Shown: positions 19,399 to 27,822 of the stretch, piece after piece
Layout: each line of letters begins with the position of its first letter
Numbering within the stretch: position 1 is the first letter of the stretch
Assembly: GCA_027483705.1 (NCBI GenBank)
Contig: JAIXTY010000280.1
Coordinates: forward strand, 1-45,901
Length of the DNA stretch: 45,901 nt
Source of the DNA: Rubrivivax sp.
GTDB lineage: Bacteria > Pseudomonadota > Gammaproteobacteria > Burkholderiales > Burkholderiaceae_C
Direction of reading: 5' to 3'
The notes under the pieces: generated by a model
Database searches by the model: none
What the model saw: only the letters and a program-made list of their open reading frames with translations
What the model was told of the DNA's origin: nothing
Made by a program: the position numbers and the translations under genes

Positions 19399-19553
19399 GG
19401 GTTTCTCCCGGAAGGTTGGTAGTCAGGAAAGGGGTCGGACCGCACTCAACCGCACCGGGCGCCGCACGGTGCCGGCGCACCAGCGGCATCCGCCTTGCTG
19501 AAGGCACTGTGTTCTCGCTTGATGACGGTCTGACTTCAATCGATGCGGCGAGG

Positions 19554-20150
19554 CTAGAGCAATTCCATCTCGCCGGTGGATGCGGGGCATTCGTCCAGCT
19601 TGTCGAGCGGTGGCGCGGCGAAGTCCAGGCGGTCCTTGGCGGCCACGCACAGGCTGGCGGCCAGGGCCGGCCCGGCTGCGGGACGCGCCTTCACATGCAG
19701 TTCCAGAGCCGCGCCGGGCAGTCGCGACAGGTGCCTCAGCACGTCGCGCGACAGCACGCGGGGCGTCGACATGCCCAGGTGTGGATACACGCGCCCAAGC
19801 TCCCGGCTCATGGCCCCGCAGAACAGGTTCGCCATCTCGCACACGTGGTCGCGAAGTTCGTGCTGGCCGAGGTCGCCGGCGTCGACGCCCAGGCCCCTGG
19901 CGATATGGCTTCGCAGCGCCGGCCCTTCGTCGACATGCAGCAAGACCGCCATGCGGAAGCCGTACTCGGCAATCGACAGCATGACGCTGAGCCCGGGGCC
20001 GTCGCCTTCGGCCAGCACGTCCGACAGCTGTGCACGCTCGACCGGCAGGACGGGCACGCCGTACGCCGCCGACATGGGAACACAGAGCGTGCTCCGCAGT
20101 GCGTGCGAGCAGATGGCCTCGAAGGCCTGAGCCGCCTGTACCGAGATCAC
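19554..20150 (-). CDS. CheX/CheC-like chemotaxis phosphatase
   Basis: This 198-residue protein contains the segment [21 protein letters not shown]. Glu105 and Asn108 form the E-x2-N pair used by CheC/CheX/FliY phosphatases to dephosphorylate CheY-P. The rest fits the alternating strand-helix pattern of the family ([19 protein letters not shown]). Only one such motif is visible, as in CheX, and no FliN-like domain is present. It starts with GTG at 20150, overlapping the MCP-like stop (GTGA), and is followed by the CheY gene, its likely substrate. Confidence 0.75.
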   Translation of the reverse strand: MISVQAAQAFEAICSHALRSTLCVPMSAAYGVPVLPVERAQLSDVLAEGDGPGLSVMLSIAEYGFRMAVLLHVDEGPALRSHIARGLGVDAGDLGQHELRDHVCEMANLFCGAMSRELGRVYPHLGMSTPRVLSRDVLRHLSRLPGAALELHVKARPAAGPALAASLCVAAKDRLDFAAPPLDKLDECPASTGEMELL

Positions 20151-20902
20151 GGGTCGACCCTGGTGTCCAGCAGGTCGTGGGTGCGCCGCTGGGACAGGTC
20201 CAGCTGCACCAACGCGTTGGTCATCATCTTTCCACCGGCCTGGAGATCCTGGAACGTGGCGGTCGTGAGGAGGTCGTTCTCGTGCAGCCCCGCCTTGTAC
20301 TCGGCGGACAGCACCGCAGCCCGCTTGGTGAGGTTTCGCATCTCGTCGGCCACCACCGCGAAGCCCCGGCCCGCGGTACCGGCGCGGGCGGCCTCGATCG
20401 AGGCATTGAGCGTCACGATGGTCAGCTGCATCACGATCTGGTTGAACTCGTCGTTCTTGCGATGCATGTCGCGGTTGTGGTCCAGCAGGCCATCCATCGA
20501 CTGGTGCCAGCGCTCGAAGGTCTGCTCCATGCCGAGCAGGCGCCGGGCGTCCACGGAAGCCTGCTCCACCAGGCTGCGCGCTTCGCCCTGCGCGCGCGAG
20601 ACCGTGGCCAGCCGGTGATCCAGGGCCTCGGCACGGGCATGGTGGCCGGACTCCAGGCGGGTCTGTTCGGCTTCGAGGCGCGAGACGGTCTCTCTCAGCA
20701 TGTCCGCCTGGGCGCGCGACTCATCGACGTCGGCCTGGAGGCTGCGGATGCGGCCATCGGCGGCCTCGCGCTCGGCCGAGACCAGGGCCTGCCCATCGCG
20801 TCTCGCGCGCCGGCTGGCCGCTGCGTAGCCGGCCGCCGACCCGACCAGCATCGCCATCGCGGCGAGGCCGGCCAGCTCCCAGGGTCCGACGGCCTCAAGC
20901 AC
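20147..20902 (-). CDS. short MCP-like transducer without sensory domain
   Basis: This 251-residue protein has one N-terminal transmembrane helix (about 8-28) followed by a long coiled coil rich in Glu, Arg and Gln. Residues 155-195 match the hairpin tip of methyl-accepting chemotaxis proteins ([25 protein letters not shown]). Typical MCPs exceed 500 residues. Here there is no periplasmic domain and the signalling hairpin is very short, leaving little room for methylation helices. The GTG start at 20902 overlaps the kinase stop by 8 bases and keeps the helix. With no CheW encoded nearby, it may contact the kinase directly. Its role as an adaptor is an inference. Confidence 0.8.
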   Translation of the reverse strand: MLEAVGPWELAGLAAMAMLVGSAAGYAAASRRARRDGQALVSAEREAADGRIRSLQADVDESRAQADMLRETVSRLEAEQTRLESGHHARAEALDHRLATVSRAQGEARSLVEQASVDARRLLGMEQTFERWHQSMDGLLDHNRDMHRKNDEFNQIVMQLTIVTLNASIEAARAGTAGRGFAVVADEMRNLTKRAAVLSAEYKAGLHENDLLTTATFQDLQAGGKMMTNALVQLDLSQRRTHDLLDTRVDP

Positions 20903-23258
20903 GGCTGGTCTCGCTGGTGAGGGCCATGCCCGCGGGCAACGCCGCCTTCGGCAGCCGGATGACCACCCGGAAGGCCGCGAAGGCGCGGCCCTCGGGCGGC
21001 TCCAGGAACTCGAGCCTGACGGAGCCACCCTCGGCCTTCGCGAAGGCGCGCACCGCATCCATGCCCACGCCACGGCCCGAGACGTCGGTCACGGCCTCGG
21101 CGGTGGAGAAGCCGGAGTCGAAGATCAGTTCCGCCAGGTCGGTTGCCGAAGGCACGACGCCGGCGGGAATCAGGCCTCGGGCCTGCGCCTTTTCGCGGAT
21201 GGCGGCCAACGCCAAGCCGCGGCCGTCGTCCTGCATGCGCAGGACCAGCCCGGCCTCGTCGACCGCAGCGCTGATCTGGATGCGGCCCGACAGGGCCTTG
21301 CCGGCCTGAACGCGGGCATCGGCCGCTTCGATGCCGTGATCGATGGCGTTTCGCAGCAGGTGGACGAAGATGTTGCGCAGCACACCGCTCGCCTGCTGCC
21401 GCACCCGGATGCCGGCGCCGTCGATCGTGACCACCGGTGCCGGCTTGCCCAGGCCGCGGGCGACGTCCGGCAGGCCCGTCAGCAGCGGCTCGAGCGAATG
21501 CTCGAGCCGCTCGGTCCCCAGCATTTCCAGGTCGGCCCGAAGCTGCTGCAGCAGCGTGTTCTGCAGCACGTCGCCGTTCCTGTCGGCCGAGCGCAGCGTC
21601 GCGAGCATGCGCTCCACCTGCTCGCGCGGCACCAGGTGGAACTTCTCGGGATCACCACGCCGGCCAGGACCCCGCCGGCCCAGCTTGTTCTCGTTGACGT
21701 GGACATGCTGGCCGAGTTCATCCGAGACGCGCTTCAACTCGTCGCCCAGCGCGGACGGCGCCCAGGGCGCCAACCCCTTGCGAATACGGTCGAAGGCCTC
21801 TTCAGCGTCGTGCGCGCGGGCGGCGATCCGGCTCAGGCCCAGCTGGCGGGCGTTGCCCTTGATGGTGTGCATGTTGCGGAAGAGTTCCGCCACAGCCTGG
21901 TCGTGCGCCTGCGGGCTGCCGCCCGTCGTCCGTGACAGGACCTCGAGGCTGCCGGAGACCAGCAAGCCTGCGGAGTCGGCAAACGACTGGAACTTCTCCT
22001 GCGGCACGGCCAGCAGTTCGCCGATGAGGGCCAGCTCGCGCTGGCCGGCCTCCGCCGCCTTTGCCAGGGCCTTCATCTCCGTGACGTCGCGAGCGCACAG
22101 GAGCAGCCGCTGAACGACGCCGTGGGTGTCCGGCATCGGTGCCCAGTGCAGTTCCAGCTGCTGGCTGCGCCCGGCCGTGGGGTGCACGCGCTCCAGGCTG
22201 CGCGGCAGGAGGTGGGCGTTGAACTCGAAATTCATCTCGTCCTCGCCCACGATGGCCGCGATGGCCGCCTCGATCTGCGAGCGGGCGTCGGCTGCGAGCG
22301 GCGAGCGCTCGAAGAGCAGGGCGTGCACGCTCTGGCCCGCGAGTTCCTCCTGCTCCAACAGTTCGAGCGCGAAGGGGGAGTACTCGCCCTGGATCGTGCC
22401 GGCGCCGTCGATCGTCAGGATGCCCTCCGGGATGGCCTGCAGCATGGCGCGGATGTCGGCGTTGCGCTGGGCCACCAGCTCGGCACCTTCCTGGATGCGG
22501 GCGATCATCGTGTTGAAGGCCTCCATCGAGCGGCCGACCTCGTCGCGACGCGTGATCGTCAGTCGCTGGCTGAAGTCCTGGCTCGTGGCGATCTCGGTCA
22601 TCTTGCGTTCCATCCGCGACAGCGGACCGATGATCTGCCGGTACAGCAGCGCACCCAGTCCGCCCAGGGCCACCAGTGCCAGCACGCTGGCAATCGACAG
22701 GGTCGCCCGCGTGTCGTCGAGCCCGCGGTTCAGGGTGTTGATCGCCTCGTCCTTGGACCGGTTCTTCTCGACCTGCAGTGTGTTGAGCATCTCGCCCTGT
22801 TCGCGCAGGTACTGGGTCGCCGTCGCGGCGAGCGTGGCGGCGGCGAGTTCATGCTGGCCCTGGGCCTTCAGGCGGCCGACCTCGTCGATCGACTCGAAAT
22901 ACGAGGCCAGGCCCTCCTGCGCGATCTGGACCAGGCCTTTCTGGGCGGTGGAGTCGGCCTTCGCGAGCTGTTCGGCCAGGGCGGCCTCGACGTCCGTCTT
23001 GCGCAGGTTGACGACACGTGTCGCCTCGGCGACTGCAGCCGGATCCTGCGCGTCGAGGATGGCGCCCGCCGCCAGGTGCACGTCCTTGAGCTGCCCCAGC
23101 AAGGCCACGGACTTGGATGCGCTGGGCACCACGCCCTCGGTGACGAGCTTCACCTCGCGGGCAGCCGACGTCGACTGGATGACCGCGTAGATGCCGGTGC
23201 CGGCGAGGGCGACCAGCGACAGCAGCACGAGCAGAGTGATGCGTTGACGGATGTTCAT
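20895..23258 (-). CDS. membrane-bound CheA-like HPt histidine kinase
   Basis: This 787-residue kinase has transmembrane helices at about residues 7-27 and 187-207 around a four-helix-bundle-like sensor region. It continues with HAMP (about 208-260), a PAS-like domain (about 265-395), an HPt domain with His464 in NMHTIKGNA, a helical linker and an ATPase domain ([29 protein letters not shown]). The HPt plus HATPase arrangement is CheA-like. However, there is no CheY-binding P2 domain, the CheW-like C-terminal domain is absent, and the sensor is built in. I chose ATG 23258 because it starts just before the first helix. The longer in-frame start at 23354 adds a proline/arginine-rich tail. It heads the signalling cluster. 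Confidence 0.9.
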   Translation of the reverse strand: MNIRQRITLLVLLSLVALAGTGIYAVIQSTSAAREVKLVTEGVVPSASKSVALLGQLKDVHLAAGAILDAQDPAAVAEATRVVNLRKTDVEAALAEQLAKADSTAQKGLVQIAQEGLASYFESIDEVGRLKAQGQHELAAATLAATATQYLREQGEMLNTLQVEKNRSKDEAINTLNRGLDDTRATLSIASVLALVALGGLGALLYRQIIGPLSRMERKMTEIATSQDFSQRLTITRRDEVGRSMEAFNTMIARIQEGAELVAQRNADIRAMLQAIPEGILTIDGAGTIQGEYSPFALELLEQEELAGQSVHALLFERSPLAADARSQIEAAIAAIVGEDEMNFEFNAHLLPRSLERVHPTAGRSQQLELHWAPMPDTHGVVQRLLLCARDVTEMKALAKAAEAGQRELALIGELLAVPQEKFQSFADSAGLLVSGSLEVLSRTTGGSPQAHDQAVAELFRNMHTIKGNARQLGLSRIAARAHDAEEAFDRIRKGLAPWAPSALGDELKRVSDELGQHVHVNENKLGRRGPGRRGDPEKFHLVPREQVERMLATLRSADRNGDVLQNTLLQQLRADLEMLGTERLEHSLEPLLTGLPDVARGLGKPAPVVTIDGAGIRVRQQASGVLRNIFVHLLRNAIDHGIEAADARVQAGKALSGRIQISAAVDEAGLVLRMQDDGRGLALAAIREKAQARGLIPAGVVPSATDLAELIFDSGFSTAEAVTDVSGRGVGMDAVRAFAKAEGGSVRLEFLEPPEGRAFAAFRVVIRLPKAALPAGMALTSETSRA

Positions 23259-23417
23259 GTGCGCGAGAAATGACGATGAGGGCGGCGGCCATCGAGGCCG
23301 TGACTCGCGGGTTCTCGGCACGGTGTTGGCGGGCTTGATGATCGTTACGACCATGTCCGTTCCATGACGGAAGCCTGCTGAATCTGATGATCCAGAGAGC
23401 CCAGGGCGCGTGCCGTT

Positions 23418-23437
23418 GGCGCACCCTTTTGGGCGCC
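23418..23437. terminator. hairpin downstream of pepF
   Basis: GGCG-CA-CCC, loop TTTT, GGG-CGCC can form a stem with a two-base bulge in the 205-base space between the pepF stop and the kinase start, both minus strand. It lacks a T-run in the minus direction, so confidence is low. Apart from this, the interval should hold the promoter of the signalling cluster, but I see no convincing boxes. Confidence 0.25.
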
Positions 23438-23463
23438 ATGCAGTACTTTGGTGCCGCAGACTC

Positions 23464-25266
23464 CTAGTCGAACGACGCCTCGAGCTCGTCGATGAGCCGC
23501 CCCACGTGGGCCACGGCGTCGTGGATGGGCTCGTGCGACCGCAGGTCGACGCCAGCCCATTGCATCAGCTCCAGCGGCGTGCGCGTGCCGCCGGCCTTGA
23601 GCACCTCCAGCCAGCGCGCCAGCGCCGCCGGGCCCTCGTGCTGCGCGCGCAGCGCCAGCGCCGTGGACGCCACCAGGCCCACCGAGTAGGTGTACGGGTA
23701 CAGCCCCATGTAGAAGTGCGGCTGGCGCATCCAGGTCATGCGCGCGCCGTCGTCGAGCTCGACGGTGTCGCCCCAGAAGCGCGCGAGGATGCGTCCCTGG
23801 ATGTCGTCCAGCACCGAGGCAGTGATGGAGCCGCCCTGTTCGGCCAGCGCATAGACCTGGCGCTGCAGCTCGGCCTCGAGCAGGTGCGTCACGAAGTTGT
23901 GGTGGTAGGTGCCCAGCACCTGCATGATCACCGAGCGCCGCAGCCGCCGCTCGGTGCTGCCGGCCAGGATGTGCTGCGCCAGCAGCATCTCGTTCATGAT
24001 CGACGGCGCCTCGATGAAGGGCATCGCCGGTCGCATGTTGGTGTAGCGCTGGTGCTTCATCGCCAGCGCGAAATGGCCGCCGTGGCCTAGCTCGTGCGCG
24101 AGCGTGAACACGTTGCGCATGGTGTCGGACCAGGTGATCAGGATGTACGGGTGCACGCCGTAGGGCGACGAGCAGAAGGCCCCGGACGACTTGCCCACGT
24201 TGTCGGCGCGGTCCACCCAGCGCTGCGTGAGCGCGCGGCGCACGAATTCGCCGTACTCCGGCCCCAGCGGGGCCAGCGCCCGCTGCACCAGCGCGCAGCT
24301 CTCGTCCCAGGGCATCGGTGGGTTGAAGGCCGGGTCCAGCGGTGCCTTGATGTCGCAGTAGAGCAACCGGTCCAGCCCCAGCACGCGGCGCCGCAGCCGG
24401 GCGTAGCGCTGCATGTGCGGCGCGAGCTCGGCCTGGATGATGTCGAGGATGTTGCGGTACAGCGCGTGCGGGATCTTGTGCGGCTGCAGCAGGTGGGCCT
24501 CGGTGCTGGCGTGGCCACGCAGCCGCGCCATCGCCACGTTCTTGGCCATCTCGGTGGCGAAGGTGGCCGCGCTGGTGTGGTGGTGCGCCTTCAGGCCCGC
24601 CGTGAACGAGGCCCAGGCGCCGCGGCGCACGCTCGCGTCGCTGTGTGTCTCGTAGCGTGACTCGAAGGCGTTGAAGGAGTTGGGCTGCGTGCGGCCGGCG
24701 GCGTCGGTGAAGGGCGCGAAGCGCATGTCGCCGAACTTGCAGCGGCCGTAGACCATGTACGGCGCGTCCAGCACCTCGCCCAGCGCGGCCAGCGCGCGCT
24801 CGGTCTCGGCCGAGAGGCGGTGCGGGCGCAGGGCCAGCAGGTCGTCCAGCATCACGGCGTAGTCGGCCAGGCCGGGCTCTTCGGCCCGGAAGCGCTGCAG
24901 CACGCCCTCGGGCAGCGCCAGGATCTCGGAGTCGACGAAGCTGATGGCCGCATCCGCACGCGCCTGCAGCGCCGCCACGCGCGCGACGCCGGCCTGGTGC
25001 GGCGGGTGCGTGGCGTCCTGCGCGTTGCGCAGGTAGGCGAAGGTGGCCACGCGCGTGAGACGCTCGCCCAGGGACTCGGCATCGCGCAGGCCGGCCAGCA
25101 TCTGCGCGGCGCTGCCGCCGAGCCGGCCCTCGTGCGCGGCCATGGCGTGGCAGGCGGCCTCGACGGCGTCGAACTCGGTGTCCCAGGCGGCCTCGTCGGC
25201 GAAGAGGTCGCGCAGGTCCCAGGTGGTGTCGGCGGGCACGTCTGCGCGGGTGGGCAGGGATGACAT
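23464..25266 (-). CDS. pepF: M3 family oligoendopeptidase F
   Basis: This 600-residue cytoplasmic metallopeptidase cleaves short peptides. The zinc-binding HELGH motif lies at 391-395, with the third ligand expected in the downstream EAPSIMNEM segment. Other family phrases are present: SGAFCSSPYGVHPYILI, and FYMGLYPYTYSVGL near the C-terminus. The length is normal for the family. I chose the ATG at 25266, which has GAGGG upstream; the longer in-frame extension to 25458 is arginine/proline-rich and would cover the promoter. A TACAGT -10-like box lies about 70 bases upstream. It is a single gene, divergent from a small membrane protein, with no visible functional tie to its neighbours. Confidence 0.93.
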   Translation of the reverse strand: MSSLPTRADVPADTTWDLRDLFADEAAWDTEFDAVEAACHAMAAHEGRLGGSAAQMLAGLRDAESLGERLTRVATFAYLRNAQDATHPPHQAGVARVAALQARADAAISFVDSEILALPEGVLQRFRAEEPGLADYAVMLDDLLALRPHRLSAETERALAALGEVLDAPYMVYGRCKFGDMRFAPFTDAAGRTQPNSFNAFESRYETHSDASVRRGAWASFTAGLKAHHHTSAATFATEMAKNVAMARLRGHASTEAHLLQPHKIPHALYRNILDIIQAELAPHMQRYARLRRRVLGLDRLLYCDIKAPLDPAFNPPMPWDESCALVQRALAPLGPEYGEFVRRALTQRWVDRADNVGKSSGAFCSSPYGVHPYILITWSDTMRNVFTLAHELGHGGHFALAMKHQRYTNMRPAMPFIEAPSIMNEMLLAQHILAGSTERRLRRSVIMQVLGTYHHNFVTHLLEAELQRQVYALAEQGGSITASVLDDIQGRILARFWGDTVELDDGARMTWMRQPHFYMGLYPYTYSVGLVASTALALRAQHEGPAALARWLEVLKAGGTRTPLELMQWAGVDLRSHEPIHDAVAHVGRLIDELEASFD

Positions 25267-25336
25267 CGGGGGCCCTCGGGTGGGTTCAGGGGCGACGAGT
25301 TCGTCGGGTGGGCGCGCAGGGGCTGCCATCGGCCCG

Positions 25337-25342
25337 ACTGTA
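25337..25342 (-). promoter_or_regulatory. candidate -10 box for pepF
   Basis: TACAGT on the minus strand lies about 70 bases upstream of the pepF start, inside the 257-base divergent interval. I see no convincing -35. The same hexamer serves the divergent gene. Confidence 0.3.
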
Positions 25343-25488
25343 GTGGGGCGCCGGCCGACGCCCGGGCCGGTGGCGCGGCTCTGCCCCCTGACTCGGCCGG
25401 CAGCGGTGCAGCTGCGGCGGAGCGCGGCTTGTGAATAGGGCGCACGCGCAGAGCGCACTGGCGCACCGCGGCCGGCAGGGCCGAGTCC

Positions 25489-25494
25489 TACAGT
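25489..25494 (+). promoter_or_regulatory. candidate -10 box for the small membrane protein
   Basis: CCTACAGTGC contains TACAGT at 25489-25494, giving a predicted start near 25501 and a leader of about 23 nt that includes GGAG. No clear -35 is visible. Confidence 0.35.
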
Positions 25495-25523
25495 GCATTC
25501 ACAGGCCCCAACCGGAGAACCTC

Positions 25524-25985
25524 ATGTACGCACCGACCTCGACCCAGACGTCCTTCCATGTCGCGGTGGGTTCCGCCGTGCCGCCGCGGAACCTGCTCAC
25601 CACGGGCTCGTGGACGCGGGTGCAGGTGGTGCTGGCGCTGGGCGCGGTGGCCGTGGCAAGCCTGTGGGCCGATCCCCAACGGGACATGCCCACGAGCACG
25701 CTGACGCAGGACGTCCAGGCGTTCCAGCAACGCGTGGCTGCGGGTTCGGCCACCGAAGCAGACGCCGCCGCGCCCGAACGGCTGGCCCGCCGCTACCTGG
25801 GCAGCCTGTCGCCGGAGCAGCGTCAACGCATCAGCCAGCAGGTGCGCGCCGAGCAGCAGGCCGGGCTCACGGCCGCCGGCAACGATGCGTTCGTGATGCG
25901 CCGGCTGGCCTTGTACGAAGAGGCGCTGCAGCAGCGGGTGGCGGTGGCGCGTGTGCCGATGGCGGGTGGCGCGGATGCGCAGTGA
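25524..25985 (+). CDS. hypothetical small membrane protein
   Basis: This 153-residue protein is of unknown function. A single hydrophobic segment (about residues 33-50, VQVVLALGAVAVASLW) follows a 32-residue polar N-terminus, suggesting one membrane pass. The remainder is alanine/glutamine/arginine-rich and probably helical, with the phrase YLGSLSPEQRQRISQQVRAEQQAG. The start is supported by GGAG eight bases upstream and by a TACAGT box at 25489-25494; the in-frame start at 25431 precedes that box. No neighbour gives a hint about its job. The 242 bases downstream, up to the next gene, hold no feature I can support. Confidence 0.65.
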   Translation: MYAPTSTQTSFHVAVGSAVPPRNLLTTGSWTRVQVVLALGAVAVASLWADPQRDMPTSTLTQDVQAFQQRVAAGSATEADAAAPERLARRYLGSLSPEQRQRISQQVRAEQQAGLTAAGNDAFVMRRLALYEEALQQRVAVARVPMAGGADAQ

Positions 25986-26227
25986 CGACGGGGAGGGCGC
26001 TGGCGGCCGTGCCGGCGTGCGCCGCTCCTCGAGCGCCCACACGGCTCGGCCAGCGGGCTGAGCACGATCAGCCAGGCCCGGTGGGAACCGCGGCCTGGTG
26101 ACGATCGGTTGAGGGCGGCCGCCCGGCCTGTCCATCCCCAAGGTCTGTGCCCGGGGCGTGCGCAACAATGCTCCGCTCCCCATACCCCGGCGCCGCGTCG
26201 CGCGCGGCCGCCAGCCTTGCACAGCCC

Positions 26228-27760
26228 ATGAAGCCCGCCATCCACCGCCTGCTGCTCGCCACCCTCGGCCTGGTCCTTGCCATCCTGGCAGGCTGCGCCA
26301 CCAGCCCGCCGCCCATCGGCAGTGCCCAGACGCTCTCGGGCCCCGAGGGTGCGGTGGTGATCCGCCTCATCACCAACGGCGCCGAGGCCAACGACCCGAC
26401 GGAGACCCTGTCCTCGCTGACCCTGAAGCGCGAACTGCCGCCCGGCGTGCAGGCCTCGGCCGAGGACACGGCCATCCTGCGGCGCACGCGCGAGATGACC
26501 AACAGCACCGCCGTCTTCAGCGGCATGGTGGCGCCGGGGCGCTACCGCCTCTCGCACGCCAACGGCTTCTTCGCCAACACCACCTACACCTTCCCGCTGG
26601 CCGGCCGGCTGGGCAGCTTCGAGGTCAAGGCCCGCGAGGTCTCGCTGCCGGGCACCTTGCTCGTGCAGCCGCAGCCGGGGCAGCGGTTCCTGGTCGGCTA
26701 TCTGGCGCCCGATGCCGAGCTGACCAACACCTTCAACACCCTGTTCCCCGCGCTGGCCCAGCAGACACGCGGCCAGGCACCGAACCAGTTCGGGCCCAGC
26801 GACGAGCTGACGCGCAGCGCCGCGCTCGCGCCGATCATGCGCAACCTCACCACGGCGCTGAACGGCATCGAGTCGACCGCCGACGGCAGCCTGCTGGCGG
26901 GCAGCAAGATGGGCCGCGTCATCTGGCGCAAGCCCGGCGAGCCGCTGGCCCGCGCGCTGCAGATCGACAGCTGGCTGGAAGTGCTCAGCGTGCGCCCCTA
27001 CCGCCAGGGCCTGCTCGCCGCCGGCGAAGAGGGCCTGCTGCGCTACACCAGCGACGAGGGCAAGACCTGGCAGACGCTGCCCGCACCGGCCGCCGGCATG
27101 ATCGCCGCGGCCGAGCCGCTGGCCAACGGCAAGGTGCTGGCCCTGGTGCGCCGCGGCACCCAGTGGTCGGCCCACCTGAGCGACGATCCGTTCGTGGGCA
27201 ACTGGCGCGCGCTCGCCACCTTCGAGCAGGAACGCTCGATCAACATGCCCTGGCAGAACGCCATCGTGCTGGCCGGCCGCGACCGCGCGGGCGTGTTCAT
27301 GCCCAACGGCGAGTTCCTCGTGGTCGACGGCAGCACCGGGGCGCTGGAGCGCCGGTCCATCGGCGTCACCACCTCGGGCGCGCAGCTGCTGGCCGATGGC
27401 ACCCTGCTCGCGCAGGGCGGCAACCTCACCCGCACCACCTACATCTCCACCGACGGCGGCCGGCAGTGGCGTGACCTCGACACGAGCCGCTTCGTCACGG
27501 CCATCACGGCCACCGACGCCAAGACCTTCTTCGCGGTGGCGCCCGTCGACCCCGGCATCTTTGCCGGCACCTACGCGCTGATGGTCAGCCGCGATGGCGC
27601 GAAGACCTGGAAGAAGTCCGGCGAGGTGCCCGGCGGCAACGCGGCCCTGGTGCGTTCGCTGATGGTGGACCGGCAGGACGGGGCCCTGCTGGCCGTCCTG
27701 TCGCAGGGTCGCGTGATGCGGTCCACCGACGAGGGCGTCACCTGGACGCGCGTGCGCTGA
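26228..27760 (+). CDS. lipoprotein with Asp-box (BNR) repeats
   Basis: This 510-residue protein has a lipobox (LAGC, Cys near residue 23), so it should be lipidated. The first third is a beta-rich domain of unknown type. The rest resembles a beta-propeller of the BNR/Ycf48-like kind, with four Asp-box-type turns: TSDEGKTW (274-281), STDGGRQW (near 407), SRDGAKTW (near 456) and STDEGVTW (near 501). Asp boxes are structural and do not prove sialidase activity; the usual catalytic arginine triad was not identified. I chose the ATG at 26228 because it begins the signal sequence. An exported peptidase gene follows after 62 bases, possibly co-transcribed. Confidence 0.8.
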   Translation: MKPAIHRLLLATLGLVLAILAGCATSPPPIGSAQTLSGPEGAVVIRLITNGAEANDPTETLSSLTLKRELPPGVQASAEDTAILRRTREMTNSTAVFSGMVAPGRYRLSHANGFFANTTYTFPLAGRLGSFEVKAREVSLPGTLLVQPQPGQRFLVGYLAPDAELTNTFNTLFPALAQQTRGQAPNQFGPSDELTRSAALAPIMRNLTTALNGIESTADGSLLAGSKMGRVIWRKPGEPLARALQIDSWLEVLSVRPYRQGLLAAGEEGLLRYTSDEGKTWQTLPAPAAGMIAAAEPLANGKVLALVRRGTQWSAHLSDDPFVGNWRALATFEQERSINMPWQNAIVLAGRDRAGVFMPNGEFLVVDGSTGALERRSIGVTTSGAQLLADGTLLAQGGNLTRTTYISTDGGRQWRDLDTSRFVTAITATDAKTFFAVAPVDPGIFAGTYALMVSRDGAKTWKKSGEVPGGNAALVRSLMVDRQDGALLAVLSQGRVMRSTDEGVTWTRVR

Positions 27761-27822
27761 GCGGCAGCGGGCGGCTGCGGGCAGCCGGTGTCCGCCGACG
27801 ACGGGCCCTCTTCCGGAAACCC

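Noticed and set aside
16820-23258. Flagellar chemotaxis operon
   Set aside because: There is no CheW, CheR, CheB, full-length MCP or flagellar gene, and the kinase is membrane-bound with its own sensor.
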